A stretch of 64,000 nucleotides of DNA from the NCBI GenBank assembly GCA_018340805.1, contig JACMZG010000008.1, positions 15,093,139-15,157,138 of the forward strand, written 5' to 3'. The stretch comes from Microvelia longipes (lineage: Eukaryota > Arthropoda > Insecta > Hemiptera > Veliidae). Shown piece after piece: positions 59,273 through 64,000 of the stretch; within the stretch, counting starts at the first letter, position 1; each line of letters opens with the position of its first letter. Made by a program: the position numbers and the translations under genes. Below the pieces are notes generated by a model. The model had not been told where the DNA came from and did no database searches. It worked only from the letters and a program-made list of their open reading frames with translations.

Positions 59273-60861
59273 CAGGGTGTAAAAATAAAACTCCCTTCCC
59301 GAAAGGAGGTGGTACTACAGCTAATTTCCAACAAAAAACTTCATATTAACCATAGTCCGATTTTCAACCGTTCTCCCACAAGGTCAAATTTTATGATTTT
59401 TAAAAACGCGTTGACTTAACTTCATAAAATGACCAATTGTGGCTAAACTATAACTGCTAGCTTCAAAATAATTGGTTTCGTTGGAAAGCTGAGAAAATTT
59501 GCTATAAGACCACTCACTTGTATTTTCAAAAACAATTTAACATAACAGCCAAAAATTTGCATGAAATCAAAAATTAGTAAAATTTTATGATTTTCCAAAA
59601 ATTTTGAAGTTACTTTGATGAGAAACTAGCAAACTTGAGAACCTCTTGGTTTCAGGAAAACTACCTTGTTTACTCCTCTTTAAGTCAATACCCATATCAT
59701 TATACGTTGATACGGTGATTTTTTCAGAAAAAGCAAAAATAGGCTCAAAAAACACGCTAAAACTGACCGACATATAATGCTGAAAGATAGGTTAAAACTT
59801 GAATTTTAGAAAAATATACTTTTTTCAGCATTATATGTCGGTCATTAAGTCATCACATATTAGAGCTGTGATAATTTCTTTCTCTAGAACAACTCTAATT
59901 GCCTGCAGTTTAACAGAATATGCATGATTTTTAAGTCTGCCTAATTCTTAAACATGTTAATACAGAAACATGACATTTTAGGTATTTGTGCGTTTTTTGG
60001 ACAAAAATGTATGCTTTTTACATGTTTTTTCGGTGATCTTTCAACATTTGTATCTCCGGTTTTACTGGACCGATTTTGATAGTTAAAAAATGGATTTATC
60101 ACAAATTTAATAAACTTTAAAAAACAACCCTTTGAGTTTTTAGATAAAATCAATAGAAACACCGTTATTGGGCGAAAACAGAATTTGGGGTCATTTTTCG
60201 GATTTTAAAGGGGCCCCGGCTAAAATTTCCCTTATCTGAAACGGCAGAACCACCTGATTCATTATCAGGGAGCCAGAATAAGTCGATCTAGTGGTTAAAC
60301 CTTTGGGGCTAGACGTCACGTTTTTAGCGTCTGGCTTTGGACTATTATACAGAAATCACTTCTGTAAGAGTCATTTTTTAGTGTGTTTTTTGAGCCTATT
60401 TTTGCTTTTCTGAAAAATCACCGTATCAACGTATAATGATATGGGTATTGACTTAAAGAGGAGTAAACAAGGTAGTTTTCCTGAAACCAAGAGGTTCTCA
60501 AGTTTGCTAGTTTCTCATCAAAGTAACTTCAAAATTTTTGGAAAATCATAAAATTTTACTAATTTTTGATTTCATGCAAATTTTTGGCTGTTATGTTAAA
60601 TTGTTTTTAAATACAAGTGAGTGGTCTTATAGCAAATTTTCTCAGCTTTCCAACGAAACCAATATTTTGAGGCTAGCAGTTATAGTTTAGCCACAATTGG
60701 TCATTTTATGAAGTTAAGTCAACACGTTTTTTAAAATCATAAAATTTGACCTTGTGGGAGAACGGTTGAAAATCGAACTATAGTTAATATGAAGTTTTTT
60801 GTTGGAAATTAGCTGTAGTACCACCTCCTTTCAGGAAGGGAGTTTTATTTTGTACACCCTG
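59273..60861. mobile_element. foldback element with about 490 bp terminal inverted repeats
   Basis: Arms 59273-59765 and 60373-60861 are inverted copies, ends CAGGGTGT and ACACCCTG, flanked by TA on both sides. The spacer (about 600 bp) has a further 21 bp hairpin (59765-59785 with 59823-59843). No ORF with a domain, so it is non-autonomous. The TA target hints at a Tc1/mariner-type transposase in trans. Confidence 0.85.
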
Positions 60862-61247
60862 TATATATGTATATATATGTATTTCTAGACACTTTCTTGT
60901 AAACACTCTATCTTTCGAACGGATTAATATTTTTTAACCAAACTTGGTACGAAAATCAACCTTTGGGAGGACACGAACCCTATTGAAAACCAGGTTTTTG
61001 TGAAGCCATTAACCCGGTTTCCTGAGTCAGCAAAATTTTCAAAAAATCTTCAAAATTCAGGGTTAATATTTTTTGCCGCGAAAAAGGTCAATATTTATGT
61101 TTTTTGAGACGCTAAATCGAATGAAACCGGTCCGAAGTCGATACGACCACTTTGAGTGACCAAAAAATCGAAAAAACCATTGTAAATTACCAAAAACCAA
61201 AATTTAGGTCGATAAAAAATAAATTTCGAGTAGGGTGTCGTTACTCA

Positions 61248-61490
61248 GTTACTCAATTGTCAAGCACTGCTCGTAACTCATTTTGTCTGTATTTTCCAAA
61301 GGAAAATGCGCTAAAAACCTTTAAAGATAACTGACTAAGCTTAAAGATAAGTAACTAAGCTTTAGACTAGTGCAAATAATAGTGGTACTTCTAATTTTAG
61401 AGCATAGTACAACAACTGGATAATTATGCGCATTTCCTTTGGAAAATACAGACAAAATGAGTTACGAGCAGTGCTTGACAATTGAGTAAC
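61248..61490. repeat. 64 bp inverted repeat pair
   Basis: GTTACTCAATTGTCAAGCAC at 61248 is mirrored at the end of 61428-61490; arms 61248-61311 and 61428-61490 with about two mismatches. Confidence 0.85.
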
Positions 61491-61563
61491 TGCTTAGGTT
61501 CTAAAGCATGAACCGGAACCACGCAATGGGCATGTTCTTGCATAAGCAAGAAATGGGTTGTTT

Positions 61564-61712
61564 AGCACGGAAACACGCATTCTAAATGAAATTCGCCCGA
61601 CAGCGGACCACCGCGGCGGATTTATTTACTTAGTAGTTGTAAACTTATATAATGTAAAAAGCACGGAAACACGCATCCAAAGGAAATTTGCCCGACATGC
61701 GGACCACCGCGC
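61564..61712. repeat. tandem motif, two copies with 96 bp period
   Basis: AGCACGGAAACACGCAT recurs at 61564 and 61660, followed by GCCCGACA...CGGACCACCGCG. GC-rich against the background. Confidence 0.75.
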
Positions 61713-61754
61713 CAGAATTTTTTTACCAAAAATTAATAATTTCTTCTCAATATT

Positions 61755-62237
61755 AGCTACATATTTTTGAAGTTTAGGTTTACAGTCATGGAAATGACTT
61801 CTAGCATAAATGAACAATCGTGTTAATACTCTTTCTTGATATAGCTAGAATGTACTGTCCTGTTGTTGTACAGTATCGCTGAACACCTAGACTCATCTAC
61901 CACATCAGGGAGGTGAGTGAAAATTGTGAAGTCCCAGAGTTCCCACCAATTTGTAGGGGAGGAACCTAGGGCAATATAAGTCCATATAGGTAACACCCCT
62001 AAAATCAACTGTTGGGTTAAAAGACAGACATATATTCCACCGCGTGAGGTAATTCCACACACAGGTGGGTATCAGATGAATTAAAAGACAAGTTAAGAGT
62101 GAGTCAACTTCCCATTCTCCTTCCCCCCCCCCCCCAATAAAATTATTATTTTACTTTATAGTTGTTTGCAGAGGTGAAGTTCTTCCAACTTCACTCTTAA
62201 TTACTCAATAATAAAATTATTACACATATAATTATAT
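61755..62237. other. flank, no gene seen
   Basis: Unique non-coding sequence with a C run near 62124-62136. The ORF at 61823-62062 (minus) has no recognisable domain. Confidence 0.5.
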
Positions 62238-62245
62238 AATTGATA

Positions 62246-63475
62246 TAAAGTGGTATAAAAATGAGGGTTCAGCGTAGAGACAGGGTTCCAATCCCCACCC
62301 TTCACACGACCCAGAGCAAATTCTGTCACTTTTAGTCCCTCCGAATATCTAGATTGCTGCGCTAGTTATCCTTAAGTCATTTTAATTTTCAACAACTATA
62401 ACAATCTATTTATGTGGCTTAAAGTGATGTAGAAATTCATACAGTTGGGGTCAGTTTAACACCCTGGTTTTAGGTGGCTCCGAAAAAAACTGAGATTAGT
62501 TGCATCAACTACCCGCACCGAGCGCATAGTTTTCACCTTGTTTCTCTTATCACTATTGTTATCAGTTTAAATCGATACTTCTATTTATGTTTATAAAAAA
62601 TGTAAAGAAGACAATTTTTATCTTATTCATTGACTTTTTTTCATTTTTAGTAGCTTATAAGATAATTTTTTTAGAAAATAGGATAACGTGTGTTACGAAA
62701 GGTGTGTTATAATGAGAAAACGAAGACGTAAATTAAATTTATAATTTCCGTTTGATGTTTGTTTACAAACATTTTTGATGTTTGTCTACAAATCAGGTTA
62801 TCACGATATCAGGTCTACTTAAAATTAACACAAGCGTTTTATATTTTTATAACATTTTATGAAAATTATACCTTTTAAAATAATTAATACAATTTTTAAC
62901 ATTGTTAAAGACCCTTTAAAAATTTAACCTTAGAATTAAAGAAATATTATTTTATATATAGGGAACAAGGTGAACTGACCCGCCACTAGCGAGAAAGGGT
63001 GAACTCAGGGCAGGTCCATCTAAAGCAGCTTATTTTGGGGGTTAGACCACTGTGTCCCGCGCCCACCACCCCTACTGTATGAATTCTACATCACTTTAAT
63101 GTGGCTTTATTTAATTTGGTTTAGCTTAAAAAAATAACGCTCTTTGTTAACCGTTGCTTAGCAACACAGATATAAATCAACGAAGCAGGATGTAGGAACA
63201 ACTAGTGCTGACATTTATTTATTTTTATTTATTTATTTTAACAATTTACAATGAGCGGCCTTTTATTGGCCGATTTTTACAGCTCCACATATAATAAAAG
63301 TGTTAGGTTATGTAGGTTATTAGCATTAAATTATTAATTAAGAGATACAACATGTGGTATAGTAGTTGAACTAGATATCCCCTTGATTAAATTATGGTCC
63401 ATCTTACCCATAGGGAAAAAGTTGGGAGTCGGATCACTGTCTCTACCGCCGACCCCTCATTTTTACATCACTTTA
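62246..63475. mobile_element. outer MITE with 8 bp target duplication
   Basis: Ends are inverted: TAAAGTGGTATAAAAATGAG at 62246 and its near complement ending at 63475; similarity runs about 40 bp inward (to GTAGAGACAG). Target duplicate AATTGATA at 62238-62245 and 63476-63483. It contains the inner MITE, and an ATTT-rich segment at 63209-63330 that may be another insertion. An 8 bp duplication fits hAT, P or Merlin-type transposases. Confidence 0.8.
62420..63098. mobile_element. inner MITE with 8 bp target duplication
   Basis: Inverted ends TAAAGTGATGTAGAAATTCA (62420) and its complement ending at 63098, with one indel. Target duplicate ATGTGGCT at 62412-62419 and 63099-63106. It shares the terminal TAAAGTGRTRTA with the outer element, so both probably used the same transposase. 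No ORF. Confidence 0.85.
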
Positions 63476-63483
63476 AATTGATA

Positions 63484-64000
63484 TAATAAATTTATAACGA
63501 CTTACCGAAAGCTCTGACCACCTTCCAACATCAAACGAAGATTAATATCACATTTCTTAATGAATATTCGGCCGGTACCGATGGACATAGCTCCAAGATA
63601 TACTTCACTGAATTCGCAAGTAGATATTAGTTAAATAAAACACAGATAAAATGCACGAGGAAATCAAACCCAAACTGTTGCAACCAAAACGACTCTTACA
63701 AAACATGCATTGTAGAATGCATAAAAGACTTCTTTTCTTTTCTTTGCAAATCTTTTAAATGTCCTGTAGGTTTTATTATCTCTGGTCCTGACTAAACGGA
63801 CTAAACATTGTTGGACTGCTTCTTTTTTAACAAAAAAAAAACGAATCTAAGCAAATTTTGGCGCACTTGCCGTTTTTTTCTCCGTTTATCTCAAAGAACA
63901 GTTATGTTCATATAAAAAATCACTCGCTTAATAAAAATATTTGTCTGATTGGTTTATGAAAACATCTTATCTAAGAGGAAATTTAATGGTTATCAAAGCT
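63484..64000. other. no gene seen
   Basis: Non-coding sequence to the window end without recognised repeats. Confidence 0.5.

Overview
The window is repeat-dense, AT-rich arthropod DNA, most likely from an insect. The evidence is spliced eukaryotic genes, many classes of insect-type transposable element, simple-sequence tracts and no bacterial gene organisation. I see no clearly intact single-copy host gene. Nearly everything is a transposable element or a gene broken by one, often nested several levels deep.

Region 1-8531: a decayed gene of a widespread metazoan PIN/FEN-like nuclease family is split by a Ty3/gypsy element with 130-142 bp LTRs and a 5 bp target duplication. That element is itself interrupted by an unclassified insertion and by a long tRNA-derived SINE. 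Region 8532-22513: a THAP9/P-element-like transposase pseudogene spans about 9762-20476. Its introns and breakpoints hold a Penelope-like element with 285 bp inverted arms, LINE pieces, a gypsy gag piece and two large palindromes, one carrying hammerhead-ribozyme-like motifs.

Region 22514-35307: an IS630/Tc1/mariner-type DNA transposon (DD82E spacing, TIR TACAGTGTATCG, TA target). Its transposase is spliced from three small Arg/Ser-rich phase-1 exons and one large exon. A roughly 7 kb LINE sits on the same strand in its third intron. This LINE is the most unusual object here: its ORF1 runs from a Gag/CCHC region into a complete virus-like superfamily 1 RNA helicase, and ORF2 (endonuclease and reverse transcriptase) starts inside the ORF1 stop codon (ATGA). 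Virus-like helicases have, as I recall, been reported on ORF2 of insect R1 LINEs; a Gag-helicase ORF1 is a different arrangement.

Region 26223-47142: a 1000-N gap (36173-37172) separates two near-identical copies of about 9.95 kb. One copy ends exactly at the gap and the other starts exactly at it, so this is most likely one locus assembled twice from overlapping contig ends. The two copies break the same ORFs at different places.

Region 47143-64000: a Ty1/copia element (47849-61749, TSD ATATT, initiator-tRNA-type primer site) has its 3' LTR split by a Ty3/gypsy element (51551-58964) and then by a 2.7 kb block of foldback and microsatellite DNA. The gypsy element is interrupted by a hairpin-repeat block, a 40 bp palindrome and a LINE (55021-57972). 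The window ends with two nested sister MITEs, each with its own 8 bp target duplication.
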